A DNA stretch of 64,000 nucleotides from positions 267,360 through 331,359 of the forward strand of contig JAGQDJ010000019.1 in NCBI GenBank assembly GCA_022885665.1, given 5' to 3'. Both the position numbers and the translations under genes were made by a program. Below, piece by piece: positions 28,301-39,488 of this stretch (position 1 is the first letter of the stretch; the number at the start of each line of letters is the position of its first letter). This DNA comes from Triops longicaudatus. Lineage: Eukaryota; Arthropoda; Branchiopoda; Notostraca; Triopsidae. The notes beneath the pieces are model-generated. The model was given only the letters and a program-made list of their open reading frames with translations, was not told the origin of the DNA and ran no database searches.

Positions 28301-31300
28301 AGCCTCGTATTTCGGACGGCAACGCCGGAGTGGGCAGTGCCTACTTGTCATGGGAACGCCCGCGCCACGATGGCGGTGCTAAGATCCAAGGATACCAAGT
28401 CGAGATGCGCGACGTTCAAGAAGACCAGAACTGGCGTGTTGTTAACGACTATCTGGTCAAGGACTTGTACCTCACTGTTCACACCTTGTTGTTACAACAT
28501 GAGTACGAGTTCCGTGTGCGTGCTAAGAACGCAGCCGGATTGAGCAAACCGTCACCTTCCTCATCGCGCTACAAGGTCAAGGGCAAGTTTGGACCTCCTG
28601 GACCTCCTGGCATTCCCCAAGTGGCCCGTGTTGGCAAGTCTTACGTGGACCTTACCTGGACTCCTCCTACCACCGACGGTGGTAGTAAGATCACAGGTAT
28701 GACACGACATATGACACGTAACACGTAAAAAATGCCTCGCCAACAATTTTCAGTTGTGTGCTAAAAGTAGATGCAAATATTCTAAGTGTGTTATTAAATT
28801 TGTAGGATACATTATTGAGAAACGCGAAGTAGGCGGCGCCTTCTGGGTCAAGTGCAACGAGTATAACGTGCAACAATGCTCATACACTGTTCATAACTTG
28901 ACCGAAAACTTGGATTACGAATTCCGCGTCTTTGCCGTGAACGCAGCCGGAAAGAGTGAGCCTAGCACTTGCGCCGCTCCGGTTAAGGTAATTTCCTACC
29001 TCTTTCTTTTGTTGAGCTTGAGTTCCAAGTCAAAAATAAAGATCGTGACAAACTTACAAATTATAACGGTTTACTGATTTTAATTTATTGTACGTTTTTA
29101 GATCCGCGAAGTCGTGGGAGGAGAAATCCCTGAGTTCGTCCGTACTTTGGGTAACTTGGGCGTGCCCCTGGGCCGCACGGTCACCTTTGAGTGCGAAGCT
29201 AAGGGCTCACCAACACCCAAGGGTCGCTGGTTGAAGAACGGTCGCGAAATCAGTGCCGGTGGTCGTATTACCATCGAAGACCGCAACGGTACTTTCCGTT
29301 TAACTATTGCCGAACTCTGGGAATCTGATCAAGGCGATTACACTTGCGAGGCTAGCAATGCTTTGGGATCTGTAACCTGCTCTGCTCGTCTCAAGATCGG
29401 AAGTAAGACAACACCTGCTAAACCAGATCATAGAAATGATCAATTTACTAATAATTGAACTTTGCATATAATCTTAGCGCCTCCACGTATCGACCGCATG
29501 CCTGGAGATCTGTACTTGCCAGAAGGTGATAATACCAAAATCAAGATTTACTACTCGGGCGATCAACCCATGGAAGCCAAATTGCTCAAGAATGGCGAAG
29601 AAGTTGAAGAAACGGCCCGCATTAAATACACCGTGTTCGATGAATACCTCATCATTTTCATTAAAGAAATCACCAAATCTGATGCTGGTTATTATACCTT
29701 AAACGTATCGAACGACAGTGGATCCGTTTCCGCTTCTTTCACCATTTACATTACTGGTAATTCTGGACTTCTATTTTTTTTTTCGCTTACATTAACTTAA
29801 CTTTATATTTAGGCTTACCTGGTGCTCCCAACCCACCATTGGAGGTAACCGACATCAACCAACATATGTGTACGCTGACCTGGAAACCACCCAGCTATGA
29901 TGGTGGCAAGCGAGTTACACATTACGTCGTGGAACGTCACGATGTTTCACACACACACTGGATCTGTGTTTCTTCGCAATGCAAGGATACGACCTTCACT
30001 GTCCAGGGCTTGACCGAAGGCCAGGAGTACTTGTTTAGAGTCATGGCTGTGAACGAAAACGGCATGGGATCGCCCCTTACTGGCACCAATCCCATCAAAG
30101 CTAAGGCGCCTTACGGTAATTTTGTGCTTTAATCGATATGTTGACGAATCATTTGCAAGCCGTATTTTAAACAATTGTTCTGATCCAGACCCTCCATCTG
30201 CTCCCGGCGAGCCTAAGGTCACCGAAGTTGGTGGAGACTTCGTGCACCTCAATTGGGAGAAACCTGCCAGCGATGGTGGCTCTCGTATCCAAGGCTATTG
30301 GGTTGACAAACGCGAAGTGGGATCTCAGACTTGGCAACGCGTCAATGTGTCGATCTGCATTACTAGTCAAATTAATATCAGCAATTTAATTGAAGACCGA
30401 CAATACGAGTTCCGCGTGTTTGCCCAAAACGAAGCCGGCTTGTCGCCAGCTTCTTTGGCTTCCACATCTGTTAAGATCAAGGACCCGAATGGTAAGTACT
30501 TAAATTATTAAAAGCACTTAAAAAGAACAAAAGTAACGTGTTGTGTTACTGTAGCCGCCAGCCCACCAGAAGTTTTGACACCTTTGAAGAATGTACTGGC
30601 CCTGGAGAACAAGAATGCTCAATTGCAATGTACCATCGTCGGAAACCCCACGCCTGCCGTCACCTGGTACAAGGGCATGCGTGAAATCTTCCACAGCGCC
30701 AAGTACAACATGCGCAAGGAAGGCGATACCTATTACTTGGTTGTCAATGACGTTTACGGTGAAGACGCTGACGAATACGTTTGTCGCGCTGTGAACAAAG
30801 CTGGCTCCAAGTCCACTCGCGCTGAACTCATTATCAAGAGTAAGCTTTCCGTATATATTAATGATTCACACCCTTTTCCAAGATTACCTTTGATTTATAC
30901 CTACCAACTCACCCAGATTACCGACACACATGCAATTTTTAGTCCTTCAGACACTTTTTTTTTAGAAATTCAGTAAATTGTACGATTTATTTTTGTAGCT
31001 GCTCCTAAGATCAACGTACCACCACGGTTCAGGGACACTGCCTTCTTCGACAAGGGCGAAAACGTAGTTATCAAGGTGGCTTTTACGGGCAACCCCAAGC
31101 CGCGTATGACATGGTCCAGGGACGGAGAAACCATAGAAAGCGGTGCGCATTACCATGTGGAGGTTAAAGAGCGTCATGCAATCTTAACCATCCGCGACGT
31201 GACGCGCCTCGACTCTGGACCATACCGCCTGGTAGCTGAAAACGAATTGGGCATGGACTCTGTTATTCTCAAAGTCCAAATCAGTGACCGTCCTGAACCA

Positions 31301-34300
31301 CCTTTGCATCCTACTGTGGAGGGCGTTATCACGGTTGACAGCTTGATGGTCACATGGAAGCCACCAAGCTGGGACGGTGGCTCTGCTGTCACCAACTACA
31401 TTGTAGAGAAACGCGAACACCCCTTGCAGTCGTGGATTCGCATTGGCAACACGCGTTTCTGCGCCATGAACGTGACCGGCCTTAGTCCAGGCCACGCCTA
31501 CCAATTCCGTGTGTACGCAGAAAACGTCTACGGCCGCTCCGACGCTTCCGATGTGACAAACATCGTCCACACGCAATCCACTGGCAAGAAAGAAACTCGT
31601 AAACACAACTATGAAGTTGACGAAACTGGCAAACGCATTCGAGGCAGCAATGAAGGCAAAGTCAAGGACTACGACCAGTTTGTCGTCGACATCTACTCCA
31701 AGTACCTGCCACAGCCGGTGGACATCAAGACCACCTCTGTCTACGACTTGTACGATATCTTGGAAGAAATCGGTACTGGGGCCTTTGGCGTTGTCCACCG
31801 TTGCCGCGAACGCAAGACCGGCCAGATCTTCGCTGCCAAATTCATCCCGGTTTCTCACGTCATGGAGAAGGAACTCATCCGCAAAGAAATTGATATCATG
31901 AATCAATTGCATCATCCTAAACTCATCAATCTTCACGACGCTTTTGAAGACGAGGACGAAATGGTTCTGATCTACGAATTGTATGTTATCCATTTAAGTT
32001 AAAAATAAGAAGTCTGTTACGCTCATATCTTTTTATCTACTTAGCTTGTCTGGTGGCGAGTTGTTCGAACGTATCACTGCCGAGGGCTACAACATGTCCG
32101 AAGCCGAAGTCATCAACTACATGCGCCAGATTTGTGAAGCTGTTAAGCACATGCACGAAAAGAACATCATCCACTTAGGTATTTTTCTATTGTCACTGTG
32201 AATAACTCGGATGCATACTTTGAATTTATTACGTTAGATATAAAACCCGAGAATATTATGTGCATAACCAAGAACAGCACTCTAGTCAAGCTCATCGATT
32301 TCGGTTTGGCCACTAAGCTGGATCCTAACGAACTAGTCAAAATTTCGACTGGTACTGCAGAATTCGCTGCACCTGAAATCGTGGAGCGCGAACCTGTTGG
32401 TTTCTACACCGACATGTGGGCCGTAGGTGTCCTTGCCTACGTTCTGTGAGTTTAAACACTTCTTCAGTTAAAAAGAGCAAACTGGTGATTTTCCAAGCAT
32501 TAGGTTGAGCGGTTTGTCTCCGTTCGCTGGAGAAAATGACATCGAAACTTTGAAGAACGTCAAGGCTTGCGACTGGGACTTCGATGAGGAAGCATTCGCA
32601 GGCGTTTCCGAAGAAGCCAAAGACTTCATCCGCCGTCTCCTGACCAAGAACAAGGAGTAAACCCTATTCTAGCAGACGATAATGTTTTCTGATTTCCAAA
32701 TTACCGTTATACTTATTTTTCAGGAAACGTATGAACGCCCATGAATGCTTGCAACACCCCTGGCTCATGGGTGACCATTCCGAGTTGTCGGCTCGTATTG
32801 AGGGCGACCGTTATGTACCTTTGCGCGACAAGTACCGTGCCCGTTATCCTGACTGGAGCGCGTTCGTGGTACCTATTGGTCGTTTGGCAGAATACTCAGC
32901 CTTGCGCAAGCTCCATATTGACAAATACCGTATCCACGAGCTATCTTTCGGTAAGTTCTGTACCAGTTACGCTGTGTTGTTACAGTAGCGAAGTATTTCT
33001 TCCCATTTTTTTTTCGTTGTCACGTGAATTAGCGATGTGAAAATTATAGACGTAAGCGAGTGCGTGTAAAATAATAAACCATTGTCGTTTATATATTCAA
33101 GACCGTCGCGAAGCTGCGCCTCGTTTTGTCATCCGACCCAAATCTGCCTTCGCCTTTGAAGGACAGAGCGCCAAGTTTGTGTGTCGCATTATCGCTTCAG
33201 CTGCACCCACTGTTTCCTGGTACCACAACAACCAGGAACTGAAGCAAAGTGTGAAATTCATGAAACGATATGTTGGTGACGATTACACCTTCGTTATCAA
33301 TCGCGTCAAACTGGAAGACCGCGGCGAGTACATCATCCGAGCAGAGAATCACTGGGGTGCACGAGAAGAACCTGTGTTCCTCAACGTGCAACGTAAGGAT
33401 TTCGTTTTAAATCAATTCTTTTTTGTCTTTTTTATTTTTACTAAGAGAAAAATATTTATTTTCTCTTCTTTAAAACAGCTTTGCCGAAAGAAAGCCCGCA
33501 ATACCGTCCCGAGGTGGCACCTATCCGTCGCCGCAAGCCATTGGACTACAAATTGTGGCAAGACGAAAAAGATTCTGCGCCATGCTTCACTTTCTTGCTG
33601 CGTCCTCGTGTCATGCAAATCAATGGCACTTGCAAACTGTTATGCTGTCTGAGTGGTAAACCTACTCCCACAGTTAAATGGTACAAGGACAAACGCGAGT
33701 TGTCCAAATACGAGTACGCTATGACGATCGCGGACGGTGTCATCACACTAGAAATCGCCAACTGCAAGGTTGAAGATTCTGGCAAGTACCGCTGCGTGGC
33801 TACCAACTCTTTAGGCGAGGATGAAACTTCTTGCGTGGTTATCGTCGAAGGTATATTTTGACTTTGCTGTTTCTCTCAAAATTACTTTTTCTATAATCTT
33901 CTATGCTTTCTTTTCTATAATTTGCTTTCACGCTACTCTCTGGGGCTTGCTTTTCACTTTCCGCCACTATCTTACGCTATCTTATGTTCTGCTTCTCACT
34001 GACTTCGCGACACAGGGTCGGCACAAGGAAAACACGAACAGTCCGACTTGGTCAATTCTTTGCTGTATTCTGGAGGTACTGAGCACTGACACTGCTTTGC
34101 TATTTTTCACTTTCCTGAGCATTCTTAAACTTGGAAACTCTCTTTGTGAAGATGTATAATTTTGTTTCAGACGTTTTCATTTTTACTAGTTTTTGTTTTG
34201 CTTTATTTTTTTCCTTTTTTTCTAAATAATAAAATACCACCACCATTATCGTGTGTTAATAAATGTGGTGTTAGATCGACGCTACGTGGAGAGCTCAACT

Positions 34301-35859
34301 CGGTCTGCTATCGGACTTGACTCTGCCTCCCGAACTGTGCGCTCTGGAAGCGCATCGTACCAAAGCTCTACAAATTTCACCAGCTCATCAAGCAGTACTT
34401 ACCAACAATCCAGCTCTAGCTTCCAGTCATCTTCAACTCAACGATCTAGCTTTAAGGTTGGTAGCAACATGAGATCTTCTCATTCTCTTATTACATTTTC
34501 CATTGCTTGAAATAGTCTTCCAGTCAATACGCTTCTTCGAGCTCAAAGACCACTTCCGCATCGTCATCTTCTACTCTAACCGTCTCGCGTACGCAAAAAG
34601 CCTACGGAGGTCTCCCTGGCTCGCCATCCAGGTCTAGGACAGCTACTAAAGACCTGGAACGTAAGTGTTCAGACAATTTCTAAGAGAGTAATAGGGGAAA
34701 TACGAACTTTGATTATTTAGTTCCAGCTGATGACTCGACCATGTGCCCACCACGCTTCATCCTTAGCTTGTCAGACTTGACGGTGAAAGACGGAGCCAAG
34801 TTGAACCTTCAGTGTTCGGTTAAGGGCGATCCTGATCCTCAAATTATTTGGTCCAAGAACGGAGAGGTAAATTTTCCGTTTTGATAAAGCACGAAAAAGT
34901 TGCTACTTAAATTTGTTACTTAAAAACGTTCTATTCTAGGTTGTAAGCTCGTCGGAAATTATGGAACTAAAGTACCGCAATGGTATTGCTAGTTTGTCTA
35001 TTCAGGAAGTGTATCCTGAAGACGAAGGCACTTACGTCTGTCGAGCAACCAACTCGCTTGGCTCTGTAGAAACTAAATGCAAACTCACCGTACTCTGTAA
35101 GCTAGATTTTACGTGTAAAATGTGTGACTTCAATAATAAATTTTGGGGCTTTTAAATTAGCGAATACCGGAAGTACAAGCTCATCCAAAGGAAGGAGCAT
35201 CGGTCCTGACGTAGCACCCCGGATTCTGCAACACGTCACATCCAGAACTGTGAGCGATGGCGAGGCCGTGACTCTCCAGTGCCGCGTAGCTGGAGCACGC
35301 AACTTCGATGTCGTATGGCTGCACAACGAGAAAGAAATCAAGCCTAGCAAAGATTTCGAATACGGCCGCCAAGGAGACACATGTTCTCTACGCATCGCTG
35401 AGATTTTCCCTGAAGATGCTGGTACTTACACCTGCGAAGTCTTTAATGACGTGGGCGAGGCCTTCACTTCTTGCACCTTGGTTGTCATAGGTTCGTCTCT
35501 AGCATTTAACGAGTAATTCTTAGTTGCTAATTGGATTTTTTGTTTTGGCTTTAGTGCCTAACGAGGAACCCAAGACCCCTTCCTTCAAAGTATTCCCCCA
35601 GTCTAGCACGGTTGCAGAAGGTGAAGCGCTCACTTTCATTTGTGAACTTGATAAAGTTCCACAGAAAGTCACATGGCTGAAGGATGGAACACCTGTGGAG
35701 GAGTCCGCCCATGTAAAACTCACTGTTGATGGCAAGAAACGCTTCAAGTTGGAATTCAGTCCAGCCACCCTACCCGACATTGGTCAATATATTGTTAAAG
35801 CCGTTGGAAAGAAGGCCGAAGCACAAGCCGCCTTCTCTCTTAACGTATATAAGTCTTAG
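397..35859 (+). CDS. bt: Twitchin, giant titin-like muscle kinase (5' partial)
   Basis: Twitchin is a sarcomeric A-band protein that tunes relaxation and elasticity and carries a MLCK-like kinase. Sixty exons join without a frame break to about 7,701 residues if all optional exons are used. Order seen: a phospho-motif linker, six N-terminal Ig domains, an array of Fn3 and Ig domains mostly in Fn3-Fn3-Ig order, the kinase, its regulatory tail and five Ig domains ending at the stop at 35857-35859. By hand I count about 39 Fn3 and 31 Ig domains. Similarity to insect bent is strong throughout, including the linker, the kinase and the C-terminal Ser-rich linker. The first exon I can support begins at 397 after an acceptor and has no start codon, so the true 5' end lies upstream of the window. 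Most introns are phase 1 at domain borders. Family identity is certain; some small N-terminal exon calls are less so. Confidence 0.95.
1629..4098 (+). other. Twitchin N-terminal phospho-motif linker and start of Ig 1
   Basis: Three exons: 1629-1790, 3466-3513 and 3951-4098. The first encodes two SRRGSL motifs and one RRPSL motif in a Gly/Pro/Ser-rich stretch closely matching insect twitchin. The 16-codon exon at 3466 encodes KKGVRPGEMDEKDAKQ, also alignable to bent. The third starts with RRRTS and RRPSV, followed by KPSTPL, and then opens the first Ig domain. RRxS is the consensus for PKA-type kinases, and molluscan twitchin is a known PKA target in catch muscle. The introns at 1791-3465 and 3514-3950 hold no further exon that I can support. 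Confidence 0.85.
4452..4950 (+). other. Twitchin Ig domain 1 remainder and KRKYAKW linker
   Basis: Exons 4452-4516, 4578-4749 and 4811-4950 complete the first Ig domain, including the conserved DEGTYKI strand with the Ig tyrosine, and encode the conserved linker SSGMDFRAMLKKRKYAKW. This linker is nearly identical to that of fly twitchin. It ends in phase 0 at 4950, just before the optional cassette exons. Confidence 0.9.
5347..5526 (+). other. Twitchin cassette exon 1 (RRLSLASLIPDFP)
   Basis: A 180-base, phase 0-0 exon after the acceptor ending at 5346; the donor CAG/GTTGCC is weak. It encodes an acidic start (EEGEEEEEY) and then RRLSLASLIPDFP. The motif is shared with the next two exons. 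Exact division by three means it can be skipped without breaking the frame. Confidence 0.75.
6117..6200 (+). other. Twitchin cassette exon 2 (RRLSLADLIPDWP)
   Basis: An 84-base, phase 0-0 exon encoding 28 residues centred on GRRLSLADLIPDWP. The acceptor ends at 6116 and the donor is GAG/GTGTTA. Flanking introns are 590 and 288 bases. It is homologous to the cassettes at 5347 and 6489. Confidence 0.8.
6489..6575 (+). other. Twitchin cassette exon 3 (RRPSLAEIIPDWP)
   Basis: An 87-base, phase 0-0 exon encoding 29 residues, a Ser-rich start followed by RRPSLAEIIPDWP. The acceptor ends at 6488 and the donor is GAG/GTTCGC. It is clearly related to the two upstream cassettes. The intron of 908 bases that follows (6576-7483) holds no further cassette that I could find. 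Confidence 0.8.
7484..9465 (+). other. Twitchin N-terminal Ig domains 2-6
   Basis: Nine exons: 7484-7609, 7701-7845, 7897-8036, 8156-8300, 8362-8506, 8571-8695, 8750-8888, 8952-9166 and 9259-9465. They begin with the conserved KPLIDQ...EGKDKKVVFE stretch and encode five Ig domains in a row, each split by one intron. The Ig signature (Cys/Trp core and DxGxYxC-like F strand) is visible in most: DMGKYTI, DSGEYIC, DAAEYTC, DEGEVKC, LSGNYQI. Intron phases vary (0, 1 and 2), unlike the phase 1 pattern of the later Fn3 array. Confidence 0.92.
9547..17210 (+). other. Twitchin Fn3/Ig array, first part
   Basis: Exons 9547-9687, 9804-9971, 10090-10392, 10453-10600, 11487-11623, 11697-12002, 12064-12366, 12675-13271, 13412-13996, 14167-15051 and 15135-17210. 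Thirteen Fn3 domains and six Ig domains alternate. Fn3 domains begin with forms of DxPGxPxxP or KPxxPxGPL, contain DDGGxPIxxYxxE, and end in the EYxFRVxAVNxxGxSEP strand. The larger intron at 10601-11486 (886 bases) splits one Ig domain and shows no other exon. The intron at 11624-11696 contains a run of 13 G. Confidence 0.95.
11647..11659. repeat. G13 run in twitchin intron
   Basis: Thirteen consecutive G in the short intron 11624-11696, about 35 bases before the acceptor. G runs near splice sites can influence splicing. Confidence 0.85.
17416..22431 (+). other. Twitchin giant 5,016-base exon (Fn3-Fn3-Ig super-repeat)
   Basis: One uninterrupted exon encodes 1,672 codons covering eleven Fn3 and six Ig domains. 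The unit Fn3-Fn3-Ig recurs about every 290 residues. Each Ig opens with a variant of APKIDRxNL, each first-type Fn3 with xKPxxPEGPL and each second-type Fn3 with DEPGxPGTPE. The exon is bounded by phase 1 introns, as are its neighbours. It is far longer than the other exons in the gene. Confidence 0.95.
22785..31570 (+). other. Twitchin Fn3/Ig array, second part
   Basis: Exons 22785-23390, 23477-24067, 24128-24300, 24358-24487, 24786-24940, 25298-25835, 25967-26161, 26223-27698, 27977-28696, 28806-28987, 29102-29402, 29478-29756, 29813-30115, 30189-30491, 30555-30839 and the first part of 30999-31980. These carry about fifteen Fn3 and eight Ig domains. The Fn3-Fn3-Ig rhythm breaks down: three Fn3 in a row occur, then two adjacent Ig domains (29102-29756), then Fn3-Fn3-Ig-Ig-Fn3 just before the kinase, as in other twitchins. 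Introns at 22432-22784, 24488-24785, 24941-25297 and 27699-27976 are AT-rich and hold nothing else that I can support. Confidence 0.95.
31742..32950 (+). other. Twitchin kinase domain and regulatory tail
   Basis: Encoded by exons 30999-31980, 32045-32178, 32238-32445, 32504-32656 and 32724-32950. The glycine loop is GTGAFGVV, the ATP-binding lysine lies in FAAKF, the catalytic loop is HLDIKPEN with aspartate present, the metal-binding motif is DFGLA and the APE motif is FAAPE. HLD in place of HRD is normal in the MLCK/twitchin group. After the kinase lobe ends (HPWL) comes a tail matching the autoinhibitory segment of twitchin kinase (DRYxPLRDKYRxRYPDW, IGRLAEYSALRK). All residues needed for activity are present. 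Confidence 0.95.
33102..35859 (+). other. Twitchin C-terminal Ig domains and Ser-rich linker
   Basis: Exons 33102-33392, 33479-33850, 34016-34075, 34275-34456, 34516-34660, 34721-34866, 34940-35096, 35161-35490 and 35555-35859. Two Ig domains follow the kinase tail. Then comes a short conserved exon, two exons encoding a low-complexity Ser/Thr/Gln linker that ends in GLPGSPSRSRTATK, and three more Ig domains. The stop is at 35857-35859. The exons at 34275 and 34516 (182 and 145 bases) carry the most variable part of the tail; the donor at 34456 (AAG/GTTGGT) is weak. Confidence 0.92.
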
Positions 35860-37250
35860 CCACGCACCTTTTACAAGTAAGAACAAATGCGTTATCGAGA
35901 ATGGATTTTCTAACTGTCTTCTCTTAGAAATCATTAGAGGGAGCTATTTATTTTTGCTGGGGAACGCTTTTTAACCGTGCTAACCGAAGAGGAAATTAGG
36001 AAAAAATAATAAGAAAAGGAACAAAAAAATATCCAAAGGGCGCAGGAAGAACCCTTCCAATGTCCCGTATGGAGAAAGAAGCTGTAACATCCAAGTTTCT
36101 TTGCACCGACTCCATGAGGGATAAGTGAGACGGTCTTTCCTCGAGCTGGATTAGTTGCACCGTATAAATTCGTTGGTATTTTGCAATTGGAACTTATAAT
36201 AGCAAAACAAGGACGAAACGGTAAGCACGGTTAGTTGGCAACTACGGAGAAGAAAAGAAAAATCAAGTTTTAACCCAATGTGGCTTGACTAATTCGTGCG
36301 CAATAGAAACCCACTGTCTTGTGTTCATTGAATCCCTGCCAAATTATAAGTTACGGAGGAAAAATTGCCCAATGTTTTTATTTTTTATTTATTTTTTTGC
36401 TCTTCATTAGAGTCATTACCCCCTTGTAAAGCTTTAGCCAACGAAAATCCATTTTAGTTCGTCGCAATCGACCCTTTTAGCGCTGCTTTTACCAACGAGT
36501 TTTTAATTGTTTGCCAAGTCCGTTACGCCTGAATTGCAGTTGCTATAAGAAAACGAACTTTCTGAAACAAAGGCTTGGTACTGTGTAAATACATGTGGAA
36601 TTCAATCTCTGAAACGTGCCTTCGTTCTTTGCCACGACTCGGTACGCGAGATACAAAGAGGTTCACGAATTAACTAGACATGCCTAGGAAAACGCTCCAT
36701 GACGATAAAAAACTTTAACAATTGGTAAATCGTCGTTTAAGTGAGCTAGATCCATCTGAAGTGTTCTGAAATATGCTTAATGTACTCAATACATGCACGT
36801 GATTTTGCCGATTGTTCAACTTGTCAATTCCGGTCCGGTAGACAAAATCGGAGTAATATAAAGGAAAAACTGTACGATGAGCAAAACAACTGAATATTGC
36901 GTTCGGCTTCATTCCCCCTCTACCCCAGAATGAATGAACGAATCACGCGCGAAGTAGGTCTCTGGAAGGGAAACTAGGGCTTCCCGCTTTCGAAATACAG
37001 TTATACGTCATAGATCATTTCTTACGTCTCGCTTACTCACCTAACTACGTCACTTGTGTCCTTCCACGCCTTCCTTCCTAATCTAAGCCTCCCCCTGAAG
37101 TGGAGTCGTGTAAAGCTGCGTAGTCTCGCGCCCATATATTTACTTCAGCTGTTGCTCTGTGCCAGTTTCGAACCGCCAGGAGAAGAATAAACACACCCTC
37201 GCTGTCAGCCGGAAACCGACAAAAACAGTGACAACACGGAGTGCCGTTTA
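35860..37250. other. Twitchin 3' flank and annexin upstream region
   Basis: No coding exon is visible. It should hold the twitchin 3' UTR, although I find no canonical AATAAA close to the stop, and the annexin promoter toward the right end. An AATAAA at 37187-37192 lies just upstream of the annexin leader and is too far from the twitchin stop to assign. Confidence 0.4.
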
Positions 37251-37392
37251 ACTAAAGGTAACTATACCGAAGTCACCCTTAGTTTCATCTGACAATTGCT
37301 TTACTTTTCTAGCCCTCTAAGACTTTTACTCTTTCGAGCACAACTTTCTACTGACCTAAATTCCTTGTCCTAAATCAGAAAAATTATACACC

Positions 37393-39313
37393 ATGAGTTA
37401 CCCTAATTACCCGGGCTATCCGAGCTACCCCTATCCAACCCAACAATCCCAGCAAAGTTACCCTGCGTATCCTGCACAGCCTAGCCATAATCCTTCAGCT
37501 TCTGGTGGCGGCTATCCAAGCTATCCACCCTCATCCGGATATGGTTTTGCTGTAGCGCCGGCTCCGATTCCGTATCCATATCAGCAACCAAATCAGGTAA
37601 ACCAATCGTATATATGCACACATTCCGGACTTTGTTGTCTAATCACTACACATATAAAAACGTTATTTCGACGAGTTCTTAATAATTTATTGACATTTAG
37701 GCTCCTACCGTAAATCCTAGTTATCCTGCTCCTCAAGCACCCGTCGCATATCCTCAAGCACCCGTCGCATATCCCCAAGCACCCGCCGCATATCCGCCAG
37801 CTCCAACCGGATATCCACAAGGAAACCAACAGTACGCGCCAGGTCACGCATATCCATCAGTGCCTGTTGCTCAGCATCACCCGTCTCAACCAGTTCGTTC
37901 CATGGATCCCGTAATAATAAACAAAGTTAAAGCTTACAAACAAGTAACTGAGAGATTTTATACAGGACCGCCCAACCGTTCGCCCAGTTCATCCGTTCGA
38001 TGCTCGTCATGACGGAGAAGTGCTACGCAAAGCTATGAAAGGCCTAGGCACCGATGAGAAGGCCATAATTAATGTGCTGTGTCATCGTACCAGTGAACAG
38101 CGTCTACAGATTGCCATGGCCTATAAAGCGTCTTTCGGCAGGGTAAGCGCCACGTTTTCACAGATAGGTGAAATACTTTTGTTCAACCCTTATTTTTCAG
38201 GACCTGATCAAGGATCTTAAGAGCGAGTTATCCGGCAATTTCGAAAATGTGATGCTAGCCTTGATGCAACCACTGCCGGACTTCCTCGCTACCGAACTTC
38301 AAAAGAGTATGGCAGGCCTCGGAACCAAGGACGGCGTCCTGATTGAAATTTTGTGCAGCCGCACCAATCACGAAATTCGAAATATCAGTGCTTCTTATCA
38401 TCGACGTAACACAAACATATGGCTTATCAGCCATCTGACTTAATGGCTCATTTGTCTAGTTTTCGGGCGTCCGTTAGAAAAAGATTTGGCTGGGGACACT
38501 AGCGGGGATTTCAAGCACTTGCTTATATCCCTAGCACAAGGACAACGCGATGAGCATGAAATCGTTGATGTGGTTGCGGCACGTTCTGACGCGCAGCGCC
38601 TTTATTCCGCCGGTACTATTATATCTTTAATGCTGCACTAAAGTTCTTAAAAGATAATATGTTACGTAGGCGAAAAGAAACTTGGAACTGATGAAGCAAC
38701 TTTCAATAGCATCTTAGCTACACGTAGTTTCGCGCAGTTGCGCCAGATTATGCATGAATACCATCAATTAACGGGGCATGCCCTCATCGACGCGGTACGC
38801 AGAGAGTTTTCCTGTAATGTGGAGGACGGTTTAGTAGCAGTCCGTGAGTTACTCTGTTAAATTGTTCGCGAAATGAAGTCGTAATCTATTTATTATTTAT
38901 GCATTTGTTACAGTTAAATGTGCCCAAAACAGGCGCGAGTATTTTGCAGAGCGCCTACACAGTTCAATGGTCGGAGCAGGAACTAAAGATCGCCAGCTGA
39001 TTCGTTTGCTCGTGTCACGATGTGAAATTGATTTGGGCAACATCAAAGACGAATTCCAACGCAAGTACGGATCAAGCTTGGAATCGTGGATCAAGGTAAA
39101 CTAAATCCTGAGTGACCAGAAAGCAAGAAAAAAAAACGAATATGTATTAGGGAGAAGCCTCGGGCGACGTGGCGAAAGCCCTTTTAGCGCTTTGCAACTG
39201 ATAAATTTCTACTACTTGCTTCTTTAAGTATACGAAAATCAATATATTTTCCGGGTGTGCAGGGTGACCTAAGTGGCGACTACCAAAAGGCGCTTTTAGC
39301 ACTGACTGCCTGA
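37393..39313 (+). CDS. AnxB11: Annexin with Pro/Tyr-rich head (annexin B11/A7/A11-like)
   Basis: Annexins bind acidic phospholipid membranes in a calcium-dependent way. Exons: 37393-37596, 37701-37910, 37966-38142, 38201-38405, 38460-38612, 38670-38843, 38914-39095, then either 39151-39201 or 39263-39313, giving 451 residues either way. The first two exons encode a low-complexity head rich in Tyr, Pro, Gln and Ala, including three repeats of QAPVAYP. The rest is the four-repeat core. Type II calcium loops are visible as MKGLGTDEK, MAGLGTKDG, EKKLGTDEA and MVGAGTKDR. The start has a good context (CACCATGA), and a likely 5' UTR intron runs 37258-37378 (AAAG/GTAACT to AAATCAG). The fly symbol rests on the Pro/Tyr head; paralogue assignment is less certain than family. 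Confidence 0.9.
39151..39201 (+). other. Annexin alternative last exon a
   Basis: After the acceptor ending at 39150 (TATGTATTAG) 17 codons encode GEASGDVAKALLALCN and a stop. It continues in phase 0 from the exon ending at 39095 and completes the last helix of annexin repeat 4. Confidence 0.75.
39263..39313 (+). other. Annexin alternative last exon b
   Basis: After the acceptor ending at 39262 (GGGTGTGCAG) 17 codons encode GDLSGDYQKALLALTA and a stop. It is a paralogue of exon a, identical in length and frame. It is closer than exon a to the usual annexin ending (GDxSGDYxKALLxL). Confidence 0.8.
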
Positions 39314-39488
39314 ATGTTTCCGTTGTCCGACGAGTATTCGTGTCATTTCGCTCTTCCAGCGTCAGTGAATCTGTCCAGCCTCGGATTTGGTTTGTGTTTC
39401 TACCGTTCTTTTTACTACTGTTACTGTCATTGATCGTGACTTGTATAAGTTTGTCAAGGTACAAATTTGTTTTAACCTTCCTGAGTTT

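Noticed and set aside
31900..32290. HLD instead of HRD in the twitchin catalytic loop as a sign of a pseudokinase
   Set aside because: HLD is the normal form in the MLCK/titin-like kinase group, and the lysine, catalytic aspartate and DFG motif are all present.
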